From Streptomyces sp. GSL17-111 (GTDB lineage: Bacteria; Actinomycetota; Actinomycetes; Streptomycetales; Streptomycetaceae), in the NCBI RefSeq assembly GCF_037911585.1, contig NZ_JBAJNS010000001.1, positions 5,131,501 through 5,195,500 of the forward strand: a DNA stretch of 64,000 nt. The letters run 5' to 3'. Shown here piece by piece: positions 51,846 to 61,399 of the stretch. The notes beneath the pieces are model-generated. The model was not told the origin of the DNA and did not search any database. It was given only the letters and a program-made list of their open reading frames with translations. Each line of letters opens with the position of its first letter. The stretch's first letter is position 1. The position numbers and the translations under genes were made by a program.

Positions 51846-52442
51846 TCACCACTCGATGCCCCGCTGGCCCTTCTGGCCCGCGTCCATCGGGTGCTTGACC
51901 TTCCCCATCTCCGTCACCAGGTCGGCCGCCTCCAGCAGCGGCTGCGGCGCGTTGCGTCCGGTGACGACGACGTGCTGGGTGCCGGGCCTCTCCCGCAGGA
52001 CGCCGACGACCTCCTCGACGTCCACCCAGCCCCAGTGCATCGGGTAGGCGAACTCGTCCAGCACGTAGAACCGGTACGTCTCGGCCGCGAGGTCCCGCTT
52101 GACCTGCTCCCAGCCCTCGCGGGCGGCCTCCTCGCTGCTCTCCAGGTCCCGCTGGACCCACGACCAGCCCTCGCCCATCTTGTGCCAGGCGACGCTGCCG
52201 CCCTCGCCCGAGGCGCCCAGCACCTTCAGCGCCCGCTCCTCGCCGACCTTCCACTTCGCCGACTTCACGAACTGGAAGACGCCGACCGGCCAGCCCTGAT
52301 TCCAGGCGCGCAGCGCCATGCCGAACGCCGCCGTCGACTTCCCCTTGCCCGTGCCCGTGTGGACCATGAGCAGCGGACGGTTGCGCCGCTGACGCGTCGT
52401 CAGCCCGTCCTGCGGCACCACACTCGGCTGTCCCTTCGGCAT
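51846..52442 (-). CDS. cobO: Cob(I)yrinic acid a,c-diamide adenosyltransferase
   Basis: 198 residues of the CobA/CobO/BtuR family: P-loop HTGTGKGKSTAAFGMALRA at about 28-46, FVKSAKWKVGEE, and the VLDEFAYPMHWGWVD stretch. It transfers the 5'-deoxyadenosyl group from ATP to cob(I)alt corrinoid. The start at 52442 shares one base with the chelatase stop (TAATG), indicating coupling. Length and motifs are standard. Confidence 0.97.
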   Translation of the reverse strand: MPKGQPSVVPQDGLTTRQRRNRPLLMVHTGTGKGKSTAAFGMALRAWNQGWPVGVFQFVKSAKWKVGEERALKVLGASGEGGSVAWHKMGEGWSWVQRDLESSEEAAREGWEQVKRDLAAETYRFYVLDEFAYPMHWGWVDVEEVVGVLRERPGTQHVVVTGRNAPQPLLEAADLVTEMGKVKHPMDAGQKGQRGIEW

Positions 52443-54559
52443 TACGCGACCCTCCGTACGTCCTTGACCAGCGCGGACACGGTGTCCGCGCGCAACTCCT
52501 CCAGCGTCACCGCGGGCCCGCCGAGGTCCCGCGCCAGCTCGGCGGCCAGGCCGAGCCGCACCGGTCCGCTCTCGCAGTCCACGACGACGGACGCGGTGCC
52601 CTCGGCGGCCAGCAGCCGGGCCGCCCGCCGGGCGCGCGGCACCGGCTCGACGCCGCCCGTGGCCCGGCCGTCGGTGACGGTGACCAGCAGTGGGCGCCGC
52701 GCGGGATCGCGCATCCGCTCGACGCGCAGCACGTCGCGGGCCGTCAGCAGCCCCTCCGCCAGCGGCGTGCGGCCGCCCGTCGGCAGTGCCTCCAGCCGGG
52801 CCGCCGCCGCGTCCACGGACGAGGTCGGGGGCAGGACCACCTCGGCGCCGAAGCGGCGGAACGTCACCATGCCGACCTTGTCGCGGCGCTGGTAGGCGTC
52901 CAGGAGCAGCGAGAGGACGGCGCCCTTGACGGCGCTCATGCGCTGCCGGGCCGCCATCGACCCGGAGGCGTCCACGACGAACAGCACGAGGTTCGACTCG
53001 CGTCCCTCGCGCACGGCCTCCCGCAGGTCGTCCCGCCGGACCAGCAGTCCGGCCCCGCGCCGTCCGCGGGCCCGCTGGTGCGGTGCCGCCGCCTGCACGG
53101 TGGCGGCCAGGTGCAGCTTGCCCAGCGCCCCGCTCGGCCGACGCGCGCCGGTCGTGCGCCCCTGCGCGGTGCGCGCCCGCGAGCGCCGCCCGGCCGCGCC
53201 CTCACCGAGGCCGGGCACGGACAGCGTGCGGGCCTTGAACGGCTCGGTGGCGGGGGCCGGGCGCCCCTCACCCGGCGCCGCGCCCTGCTGCGGGACGGAC
53301 GGCTCGGGCACGGCGGGGTCCTCGCCGGACGCGTCGGCGGGCGGTTCGGTGGAGCCGTCGGCGGGGGCGTCGGTGGGCGCCGACGTGTCGTCCTGCGGCG
53401 GCACTCCACCCGGCCCGCCGTCCGGTCCGCCGTCCGGGCCACCGCCGTCCGGGCCACCGTCCGGTCCGTCCGGTCCGTCCGACGGGCCCTGCGGGTCGTC
53501 GTCCGGGTCCGGGGCGTCCTCGGCGCCGTTCTCCTCCAGGACCTCGTCGAGTTTGTCCTCGTCCAGGCCCGGCGCGTCGAAGGGGTTCCGGCGCCTGCGG
53601 TGGGGGAGGGCCAGCAGGGCGGCCTGGCGCACGTCCTCCTCCAGCACGTCCGTGCGCCCGGCCCAGGCGGCCAGCGCCGTCGCCGTGCGCGCCATGACGA
53701 TGTCGGCGCGCATCCCGTCCACCTCGAACGCGGCGCAGGTCGCCGCGATCTGGCGCAGCACCCCGTCACCGAGCCGCACCTCGGGCAGCAGGGCGCGCGC
53801 CGTGGCGATGCGCTCCCGCAGCGCCGACTCCTGCGCCGTCCACCGCGCGGCGAAGCCCGCCGGGTCGGCGTCGTAGGCCAGCCGGCGCCGGACGACCTCG
53901 ACCCGCTCCTCCGTCGCACGGGACGCGGCGACCTCCACGGTCAGCCCGAACCGGTCCAGCAGCTGCGGACGCAGCTCGCCCTCCTCCGGGTTCATCGTCC
54001 CGACCAGCAGGAACCGGGAGGCGTGCCGCACGGAGACGCCCTCGCGCTCCACGTACGAGGCGCCCATCGCGGCCGCGTCCAGCAGCAGGTCGACCAGGTG
54101 GTCGTGGAGCAGGTTCACCTCGTCCACGTACAGCACGCCCCGGTGGGCGTCGGCCAGCAGGCCCGGTTCGAAGGCCTTCACGCCCTCGGCCAGCGCCCGT
54201 TCGATGTCCAGTGCGCCCACCAGGCGGTCCTCGGAGGCGCCGACGGGCAGTTCCACCATGCGGGCGGGCCGCGCCGCGCCGCCGACCGTGCCGGAGCCGG
54301 CGTCCGGGGCGTGCGGCCCGTCCGGGCAGGCGGGGTCGGGCGCGGCCGGGTCGCAGGAGAAGCGGCACCCCGGCACGACCGCCAGCTCCGGCATGAGCGC
54401 CGCCAGCGCCCGCACGGCGGTGGACTTGGCGGTCCCCTTCTCGCCCCGTACGAGCACCCCGCCGATCGCGGGGGACACGGCGTTCAGCAGCAGGCCGAGC
54501 CGCAGGTCCGCCATTCCGACGACGGCGGTGAACGGGTAGGGCGTGCTCATGCTGCTCAT
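52442..54559 (-). CDS. Mg/Co-chelatase ATPase (ChlI-ChlD fusion type)
   Basis: 705 residues: N-terminal AAA+ ATPase (about 5-330) with Walker A GEKGTAKST, Walker B LYVDEVNLL and the FLLVGTMNPEEGELRPQLLDR sensor region; a low-complexity Asp/Gly/Pro linker (about 340-430); and a C-terminal von Willebrand A domain with the MIDAS-type VVDASGSMAARQRM. Such proteins are the ATPase subunits that drive CobN-type cobaltochelatase. No cobN gene accompanies it here, although cobN sits between cobQ and this gene in S. coelicolor as I recall. Start at 54559 overlaps the cobQ stop (ATGA); ATG 54550 is an alternative. Confidence 0.93.
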   Translation of the reverse strand: MSSMSTPYPFTAVVGMADLRLGLLLNAVSPAIGGVLVRGEKGTAKSTAVRALAALMPELAVVPGCRFSCDPAAPDPACPDGPHAPDAGSGTVGGAARPARMVELPVGASEDRLVGALDIERALAEGVKAFEPGLLADAHRGVLYVDEVNLLHDHLVDLLLDAAAMGASYVEREGVSVRHASRFLLVGTMNPEEGELRPQLLDRFGLTVEVAASRATEERVEVVRRRLAYDADPAGFAARWTAQESALRERIATARALLPEVRLGDGVLRQIAATCAAFEVDGMRADIVMARTATALAAWAGRTDVLEEDVRQAALLALPHRRRRNPFDAPGLDEDKLDEVLEENGAEDAPDPDDDPQGPSDGPDGPDGGPDGGGPDGGPDGGPGGVPPQDDTSAPTDAPADGSTEPPADASGEDPAVPEPSVPQQGAAPGEGRPAPATEPFKARTLSVPGLGEGAAGRRSRARTAQGRTTGARRPSGALGKLHLAATVQAAAPHQRARGRRGAGLLVRRDDLREAVREGRESNLVLFVVDASGSMAARQRMSAVKGAVLSLLLDAYQRRDKVGMVTFRRFGAEVVLPPTSSVDAAAARLEALPTGGRTPLAEGLLTARDVLRVERMRDPARRPLLVTVTDGRATGGVEPVPRARRAARLLAAEGTASVVVDCESGPVRLGLAAELARDLGGPAVTLEELRADTVSALVKDVRRVA

Positions 54560-56100
54560 ACGGAGTCCTCTTCCTCGGGTGCCGGTGCGCCCGGCGGTAC
54601 GAACGGCAGCCCGGCCGGGGCGCCGTCCTCGATGAGCCGGAGCAGGGCCGTGGTGTCGGCGTGCTCCTCGATCAGGTCCCCCAGCCGGTCGAGCTGTTCC
54701 TCCCGCAGCACGCCGAACTCCGTGTCCGGGGCCGGGACGAACGCCCGCCCGGCCTGCGCGGCCACGCGCCGCAGGAACGCGCGGCGGAACGCGTCGCTCT
54801 CCAGTGAGCCGTGCCAGTGCGTACCCCACACCGCGCCGACGCGGCAGCCGTCGAGGAAGGGCTCGCCGCCCAGCACGTCGGCGACGCCGTGGTGGATCTC
54901 GTAGCCCTCCACCGGCTCGCCCAGCGCCGTGCCGGACGGCCGGGCGAGGGTCTTCCCGCGCGCGAACCGCACCCGTACCGGCAGCAGACCGAGCCCCTCG
55001 ACGACGCCGGCCCGCGACTCGACGTCGTCCTCGACGCGTTCCCCGAGGAGCTGGAAGCCGCCGCAGATCCCCAGCACCGGGCGGCCCTCGGCGGCCCGGC
55101 GGGCCAGCACCTCGGCCAGCCCGCGCCGCCGCAGCCAGCGCAGCGCGCCGACGGTGCCGCGCGTGCCGGGGACGACGACGAGGTCGGCGTCGGCCAGTTC
55201 CTCGGGCCGGTCGCCGAAGCGCACGACGACGCCGGGTTCGGCGGCCAGGGCGTCGATGTCGGTGAAGTTCGACATGAGCGGCACCGGCAGCACCGTCACC
55301 CGCAGCACCTCCGCGCCGTGCGGGGGAGCGGAGGACGCCTCCCGCACGGTCCCGCGCAGGGAGACGCGCAGCCCGTCCTCCTCGTCGATGCCCAGGCCGT
55401 GCCGGTGGGGGAGGACGCCCAGGGTGGGGCGTCCGGTGAGCCGCCGCAGCATGTCCAGGCCCGGCTCCAGCAGGGAGACGTCCCCCCGGAACTTGTTGAC
55501 GAGGTAGCCCGACACCAGGGCCTGGTCCGCGCGGGACAGCAGCGCCGTCGTCCCGAAGAAGGACGCGAACACGCCGCCCCGGTCGATGTCGCCGACCACG
55601 ACGACGGGCATCCGGGCGGCCCGCGCCAGCGCCATGTTGACGATGTCCGTGCGGCGCAGGTTGATCTCGGCCGGGCTGCCCGCGCCCTCGCAGATGACCG
55701 CGTCATGGGTGCGGCGCAGTTCGGCCAGGCACTCCGTCACCGTCCCCAGCAGCCGCTCGGAGCGGCCCCCTTGGTAGCCGCGCGCGCTCAGCTCCCCGAC
55801 CGGCCGACCCAGCAGGACGACCTGGCTCGTGCGGTCGCCGCCGGGCTTCAGCAGCACCGGGTTCATCAGCGCGCTCGGCTCGACGCGGGCGGCGGCGGCC
55901 TGCATGGCCTGCGCCCGTCCGATCTCGGCGCCCTCCCGCGTCACGAAGGAGTTGAGCGACATGTTCTGCGCCTTGAAGGGCGCGACCTTCAGCCCGCGCC
56001 GGGCCAGCCAGCGGCAGATGCCCGCCGTCACCACGCTCTTGCCCGCGTCCGACGTCGTCCCCGCGACGAGCAGCGCTCCGCCCGCGTCACCGTCCGCCAT
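54556..56100 (-). CDS. cobQ: Cobyric acid synthase (CobQ)
   Basis: 514 residues. N-terminal synthetase with GTTSDAGKSVVTAGI and FKAQNMSLNSFVT, central VVVVGDIDRGGVFASFFGT, and a glutaminase domain with nucleophile Cys in GICGGFQLLG and His in GTHWHGSLE. It amidates side chains b, d, e and g of adenosylcobyrinate a,c-diamide. The ATG at 56100 has AGGAGG 4 nt upstream; a GTG five codons earlier is in frame but lacks a ribosome site. It overlaps cobD by 14 nt and the chelatase gene by 4 nt. Confidence 0.97.
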   Translation of the reverse strand: MADGDAGGALLVAGTTSDAGKSVVTAGICRWLARRGLKVAPFKAQNMSLNSFVTREGAEIGRAQAMQAAAARVEPSALMNPVLLKPGGDRTSQVVLLGRPVGELSARGYQGGRSERLLGTVTECLAELRRTHDAVICEGAGSPAEINLRRTDIVNMALARAARMPVVVVGDIDRGGVFASFFGTTALLSRADQALVSGYLVNKFRGDVSLLEPGLDMLRRLTGRPTLGVLPHRHGLGIDEEDGLRVSLRGTVREASSAPPHGAEVLRVTVLPVPLMSNFTDIDALAAEPGVVVRFGDRPEELADADLVVVPGTRGTVGALRWLRRRGLAEVLARRAAEGRPVLGICGGFQLLGERVEDDVESRAGVVEGLGLLPVRVRFARGKTLARPSGTALGEPVEGYEIHHGVADVLGGEPFLDGCRVGAVWGTHWHGSLESDAFRRAFLRRVAAQAGRAFVPAPDTEFGVLREEQLDRLGDLIEEHADTTALLRLIEDGAPAGLPFVPPGAPAPEEEDSV

Positions 56101-57100
56101 GGTTCCTCCTGTCACGCCGCCCCGGACGTCCCGCTCCCACCGGACGACCCGCCCGCACCGCCGCGCGGCCCAGCGTGCGTCCGGCGACGGTCACGGCCAG
56201 CGCCGCCAGTCCGACGTGGCGGGAGAGCCGCACGGCCCGCTCCACGTCCGCCACCGTCACCTCCCGGCCCGAGGCGCCGCCCAGGACGGGACGGTGCTCG
56301 ACCCGGCCGCCGTAGGCCAGCGTGCCGCCCAGCCGGACACCGAGCGCCCCGGCGAACGCCGCCTCCACCGGCCCGGCGTTGGGGGAGGGATGCCGGTGCG
56401 CGTCGGCCCGCCAGGCCGCCCGCGCCCCGACGGGGTCGGGTCCCAGCGCGACGGCCAGCGCCGCCGTCAGCCGCGCGCCGGGCCACCCGGCGACATCGTC
56501 CAGCCGCGCCGCCGCCCAGCCGAACCGGCGGTAGCGGGGCGAGCGGTGACCCACCATCGCGTCCAGCGTGTTGACGGCCCGGAAGCCCGCCAGGCCCGGA
56601 ACACCGGCCAGCGCGCCCCACACGAGGGCACCGACGACGGCGTCGGAGGTGTTCTCGGCGACGGACTCCACGACCGCGCGGGCGATGCCGTCCGCGTCCA
56701 GCGCCTGCGGGTCGCGGCCGCACAGGTGCGGCAGCCGGGCGCGTGCCGCCTCGACGTCACCGGCCTCCAGCGCGGCGGCGACGGCCCGCGCCTCCCGGGC
56801 GAGCGAGGTACCGCCCAGCACGCTCCAGGTGACCGCGGCGCTCAGCGCGACGGCCGCCGGGTTCGCGTGCCGGGCGGGCAGCCGGTCCGGCGCACGGCAG
56901 AGTGCGGCGGCGGCGAGGACGACAGACCCGGCGCACAGGGCGGTGTGCGCGGCCCCGGCGGCGCGGTGGTCGCGCCACAGCAGGCGTTCGGCGCGTCCCG
57001 CCGCGCGCCCGAAGGCGGCCACGGGGTGCGCGCGGCGCGGATCGGCGAGGAGGGCGTCGCCGAGGAAGCCGAGGAGGACCCCGGCAGAGGTGCGGCCCAT
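56087..57100 (-). CDS. cobD: Adenosylcobinamide-phosphate synthase (CbiB/CobD)
   Basis: 337 residues, a polytopic membrane protein with the CbiB core: GFLGDALLADPRRAHPVAAFG at the start, VAENTSDAVVGALVWGALAGVPGLAGFRAVNTLDAMVGH in the middle, and AWRADAHRHPSPNAGPVEAAFAGALGV. It attaches the aminopropanol arm to adenosylcobyrate. It is the first gene after the cobalamin riboswitch, with about 110 bp of expression platform before its ATG at 57100, where no strong ribosome site is seen. The positively charged C-terminus (RPGRRDRRNHGGR) is unusual but lies in the overlap with cobQ. Confidence 0.95.
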   Translation of the reverse strand: MGRTSAGVLLGFLGDALLADPRRAHPVAAFGRAAGRAERLLWRDHRAAGAAHTALCAGSVVLAAAALCRAPDRLPARHANPAAVALSAAVTWSVLGGTSLAREARAVAAALEAGDVEAARARLPHLCGRDPQALDADGIARAVVESVAENTSDAVVGALVWGALAGVPGLAGFRAVNTLDAMVGHRSPRYRRFGWAAARLDDVAGWPGARLTAALAVALGPDPVGARAAWRADAHRHPSPNAGPVEAAFAGALGVRLGGTLAYGGRVEHRPVLGGASGREVTVADVERAVRLSRHVGLAALAVTVAGRTLGRAAVRAGRPVGAGRPGRRDRRNHGGR

Positions 57101-57209
57101 GGCGTCGTCAGCTCGCCGTCGGCACCTGCTCGGTGGGCGGGGCGCAGCGGTCTGGAGGCATGGCGGTGCCGGGCATGCGATGTGTCCTCACTCAGGGTCC
57201 GCGCCCTGG

Positions 57210-57400
57210 CTCGACGTGTCCGGCGACGAGAGTCTCCTGGCTCCCGGATCGACACGTCCCCCGGCCTTCCAACCGCGCGCGGCCGTGACCTCGGGTGGGG
57301 GAGTGCTCCCCGGTGACAGTGGCGGGACCGCGCCGGATTCGCACCGGCTTCCTCCCCTGCCGCCGTTTGGCAACGCGAAGTCCACCACGGCCCGCAGAAG
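57210..57400 (-). ncRNA. Adenosylcobalamin riboswitch upstream of cobD
   Basis: Read on the minus strand, the region has the core of a B12 riboswitch: GGAAGCCGGTGCGAATCC, CGGCGCGGTCCCGCCACTGT (57312-57352 region) and, 3', the GCCAGGAGAC stretch at about 57231-57240, with a GACGTGTC/GACACGTC pairing near 57212-57258. Such aptamers repress cob genes when adenosylcobalamin binds. It should control the whole leftward operon from cobD to cobC. Limits are approximate; the sequence between 57101 and 57209 is the expression platform. Confidence 0.93.
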
Positions 57401-57445
57401 GCGTCAACTCGGCGCTGACCTGCGTCGGGAGAGTGTGAGCAGACA

Positions 57446-57488
57446 CACGGCGGAGGGGCACGGACCTGATCCGTGCCCCTCCGCCGTG
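57446..57488 (-). terminator. Perfect terminator hairpin after the small membrane protein
   Basis: A perfect 19-bp inverted repeat (57446-57464 with 57470-57488) with a 5-nt loop lies 46 bp past the stop of the small membrane protein. It isolates the pit transcript from the cobalamin riboswitch. Confidence 0.9.
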
Positions 57489-57534
57489 CTGCGTGCGCGC
57501 TCGCGAGGGCCCGACGTGTGCGGGCTGTCGGCGG

Positions 57535-57747
57535 CTACGCCGCGATGGTGTAGATGCCCAGCGCCACGGCGCCGGCGCAGACCGCGTAGGCGGCGTAGGA
57601 GCCCACGCGGGCCAGCGCACCGGTGCTGCCGTCCGCCTTGCGCGCCGAGCCGCCGACGATGCCGAGGGTGAAGACGCCCACGAGGGCGACCGTCGCCACC
57701 AGGCTGACGCCGAAGACCTGGCCGAGTGCTGCCCAGTCGATGTCCAT
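57535..57747 (-). CDS. Small two-helix membrane protein, downstream of pit
   Basis: 70 residues with two hydrophobic helices (about 10-33 and 47-69) separated by a polar loop (SARKADGST). No catalytic motif. The ATG at 57747 lies 73 bp past the pit stop on the same strand, so it may be co-transcribed with the phosphate transporter; I recall a similar small gene between pit and cob genes in S. coelicolor. Function unknown. Confidence 0.75.
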   Translation of the reverse strand: MDIDWAALGQVFGVSLVATVALVGVFTLGIVGGSARKADGSTGALARVGSYAAYAVCAGAVALGIYTIAA

Positions 57748-57820
57748 CAGGCTTGTCCTTGGGGGGTCGTGGTGCGGGGAGCCAGTTCCGTCGCCGTGAG
57801 ACGGCGCTGGGGGTGCGCCG

Positions 57821-59098
<1,278 letters not shown>

Positions 59099-59147
59099 TC
59101 ACCCGGCAATCAGTTTGGCGGTCAGGTTGCTCGGTGAACGTAAGGAC

Positions 59148-59169
59148 GCCGAGTGAACGGAAGGTGAAC
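59148..59169 (-). promoter_or_regulatory. PHO box upstream of pit (PhoP-binding repeats)
   Basis: On the minus strand two 11-nt direct-repeat units, GTTCACCTTCC and GTTCACTCGGC, run from 59169 to 59148, the standard Streptomyces PhoP box form. A third GTTCACC lies at 59139-59133 but out of the 11-nt register. Another pair of GTTCAC, 22 bp apart, occurs further upstream at 59257-59230. Confidence 0.8.
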
Positions 59170-59424
59170 TGGGGCGGGCTTCGGGGTGTCGCGCCTCGGC
59201 GGGTGCTGGGCGGGTCGTCCGTCCGCCGCGTGAACAGGGGGTTCCGCCGTCGTGAACGCTCGGGGGAGACTCCCGTCACACGGCAGGTCAACGCCTGTGC
59301 CGCAGCGCGGAGGTGGGAGTGTCGCGGGCCGGGTCCGCTGCCCGTCGCCGTGGTGTGGGCCCCGACCGCCGTGACCGTTCCGAGACCTTGCCCGCGCCCG
59401 CCGACGCCTGCCGAGGAGTACCCG

Positions 59425-60117
59425 ATGCCCCCGCCGTCCCCCCATGGTCCCGTACCCGCCGAGGACGCGCCGCCGCGCTGGCAGGCCCTGTGGCGCGACG
59501 TCGTCGCCACCGCACGCCGCACCGCCGACTCCGGGCTGGTCGTCGGCACCTCCGGCAACGTCTCCGCCCGTGTCGGGGACGTCGTCCTCGTCACGCCCAG
59601 CGGGATGCCCTACGACCGCCTCACGCCCGCCGACCTCTGCGCCGTCCACCTCGACGGCAGCCCGGCCGCCGGGCACCGCACGCCCACCAGCGAACTGCCG
59701 CTGCACCTGGCCGTCTACCGGGAGACGGACGCCGCCGCCGTCGTGCACACCCACGCCGTCCACGCCACGGCCGCCTCCACGCTCGTCGACGAGCTGCCCG
59801 CCGTCCACTACATGGCGGCGGCGCTCGGCGGCCCCGTCCGCGTCGCGCCCTACGCCACCTACGGCACGCCCGAGCTGGCCGACCACCTCCTGACCGCCCT
59901 GCGCGGACGCACCGGATGCCTCCTGCGCAACCACGGCACGGTCGTGTACGGCCGCGACCTCGACCAGGCGTACGACCACACCGCCCAGCTGGAGTGGATG
60001 TGCCGGGTCTGGCTGGCGGCCGCCGCCGTGCCGGGCCGCGCCCCCGCCGTCCTGCCCGCCGAGGAGCTCGACGCCGTCGCAGCCCGGCTCCGGGGGTACG
60101 GCCAGCCGCGCGCGTGA
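59425..60117 (+). CDS. Class II (fuculose-phosphate-type) aldolase/adducin-family enzyme
   Basis: 230 residues: the phosphate-site region SGLVVGTSGNVSAR, the base Glu in PTSELPLHL, the zinc His pair in VVHTHAVHA and the third zinc His in LRNHGTVVYG. These features define L-fuculose-1-phosphate aldolase and ribulose-5-phosphate epimerase relatives, so it cleaves or epimerises a sugar phosphate; the exact substrate is unknown. The ATG at 59425 follows GAGGAG; the longer frame to 59134 runs over the pit PHO box and was rejected. The gene is divergent from pit, and the second GTTCAC pair lies between them. Confidence 0.88.
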   Translation: MPPPSPHGPVPAEDAPPRWQALWRDVVATARRTADSGLVVGTSGNVSARVGDVVLVTPSGMPYDRLTPADLCAVHLDGSPAAGHRTPTSELPLHLAVYRETDAAAVVHTHAVHATAASTLVDELPAVHYMAAALGGPVRVAPYATYGTPELADHLLTALRGRTGCLLRNHGTVVYGRDLDQAYDHTAQLEWMCRVWLAAAAVPGRAPAVLPAEELDAVAARLRGYGQPRA

Positions 60118-60184
60118 GGCGCGCGCGGCCCGTCCGGACGCCGTCCGCTGGCGACTCCGGGCCACGCGCCGCACACTGAGCGGG

Positions 60185-61336
60185 ATGAGTCCCAAAGCCG
60201 CGGCGGCCGTAGCCGCCTCCACCACGGTGCTGGGTGCCGGAGCCGCCGTCGCGGCCGGCCGGTACGCGGCAGGAGCCGCCCTGAGGCCCAACGCCGGGGG
60301 GCTGCCCCCCGGCTTCGACGGGCCACCGCTGACCGTCCACGGCACCGCCGCCGGACAGGTCACCCTCACCCGCTCGCTCGACTCCCTGCTCCCCGGCATC
60401 TACGGGCTGACCGGACGCGGCTGCCACGCCGTGGTCGGCAACGTGCTGGAGACCTCGCGGCACAACGGTCATGCCGACGGGGCGTCCCCGGACACCGTCG
60501 TACGACGGCTCGTGCGCGTCACCCGGGGCGAACTGCGGCCCGGAACCAGGGTGCGGCTGACTCCCCAGGTCTACTCCGGCTCCCCGCACGACGCCCTCGG
60601 GCTGGACTGTGAGGACGTCCTGGTCCCCGGCGAGCTCGGTCCGCTGCCCGCCTGGCACCTCCCGGGCCCCCGGGAGACCTGGGTGATCGCCGTGCACGGC
60701 CTCGGCACGTCCAGGGACCACCCGCTGGTGGTGCTGCCGCTGCTGCACCGCATGCAGTTCCCGGTCCTGTCCGTCGGCTACCGGGGCGACCCGGGGGCGC
60801 CCGCGCCGCGCGACGGGGCCAACCACTTCGGCGACGCCGAGTGGCGCGACCTGGACGCGGCCCTGCGCTACGCGGTCGGCCGGGGCGCCGCCCGCATCGT
60901 GCTCATCGGCTGGTCCACCGGCGCGACCATGGCCCTGTACGCCGCCGCCCGCTCGGCGCTGCGGGCCCACGTCGCGGGCATGGTGCTGGACTCCCCGGTG
61001 CTCGACTGGCGCACCACCGTGCGCGCCCTCGCCGGACGCCGCGTGCCCCGCCCGCTCCTCCCGCTGGCCGTCCGGGCCGCGGAGAGCTGCACCGAAGGAG
61101 TCCCCGAACGGCTCGCCGACGCCACCGACCCGGAACGGCTGACCGAGCCGGTGCTGATCCTGCACGGCCCCGGTGACCGTGTCGCCTCCTGGGGCGACTC
61201 GATCGACTACGCCGCCGCCCGCCCGGACCTGGTGACCGTCCGGGAGGTGCTGCGCGGCCGGCACGGCGGCGCCTGGAACGCCGACCCGATGGGCTGCGAG
61301 GAGGCCCTGCGGCGCTTCCTCACCCCGCTCATGTGA
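60185..61336 (+). CDS. Membrane-anchored or exported alpha/beta hydrolase
   Basis: 383 residues: a hydrophobic N-terminal segment (about 4-30) that could be a signal anchor, then an alpha/beta hydrolase with the oxyanion strand IAVHGLGTSRDH, nucleophile Ser in LIGWSTGATM, Asp in HGPGDRVASW and a His in GRHGGAWN. Similar proteins are labelled as secreted hydrolases or lipase-like in Streptomyces; the substrate is unknown. The ATG at 60185 has a modest GAGCGGG upstream. It lies 67 bp past the aldolase gene on the same strand. Confidence 0.85.
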   Translation: MSPKAAAAVAASTTVLGAGAAVAAGRYAAGAALRPNAGGLPPGFDGPPLTVHGTAAGQVTLTRSLDSLLPGIYGLTGRGCHAVVGNVLETSRHNGHADGASPDTVVRRLVRVTRGELRPGTRVRLTPQVYSGSPHDALGLDCEDVLVPGELGPLPAWHLPGPRETWVIAVHGLGTSRDHPLVVLPLLHRMQFPVLSVGYRGDPGAPAPRDGANHFGDAEWRDLDAALRYAVGRGAARIVLIGWSTGATMALYAAARSALRAHVAGMVLDSPVLDWRTTVRALAGRRVPRPLLPLAVRAAESCTEGVPERLADATDPERLTEPVLILHGPGDRVASWGDSIDYAAARPDLVTVREVLRGRHGGAWNADPMGCEEALRRFLTPLM

Positions 61337-61399
61337 GCCTGCCGGGCCCGCCGGACGTCCTGGCCCGGCCCCGTCGCGCCGGGCCCGCCGAGGCCCGCC

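Noticed and set aside
59134..60117. 327-residue version of the aldolase
   Set aside because: The N-terminal extension runs over the pit PHO box and has no family similarity; ATG 59425 has a ribosome site.
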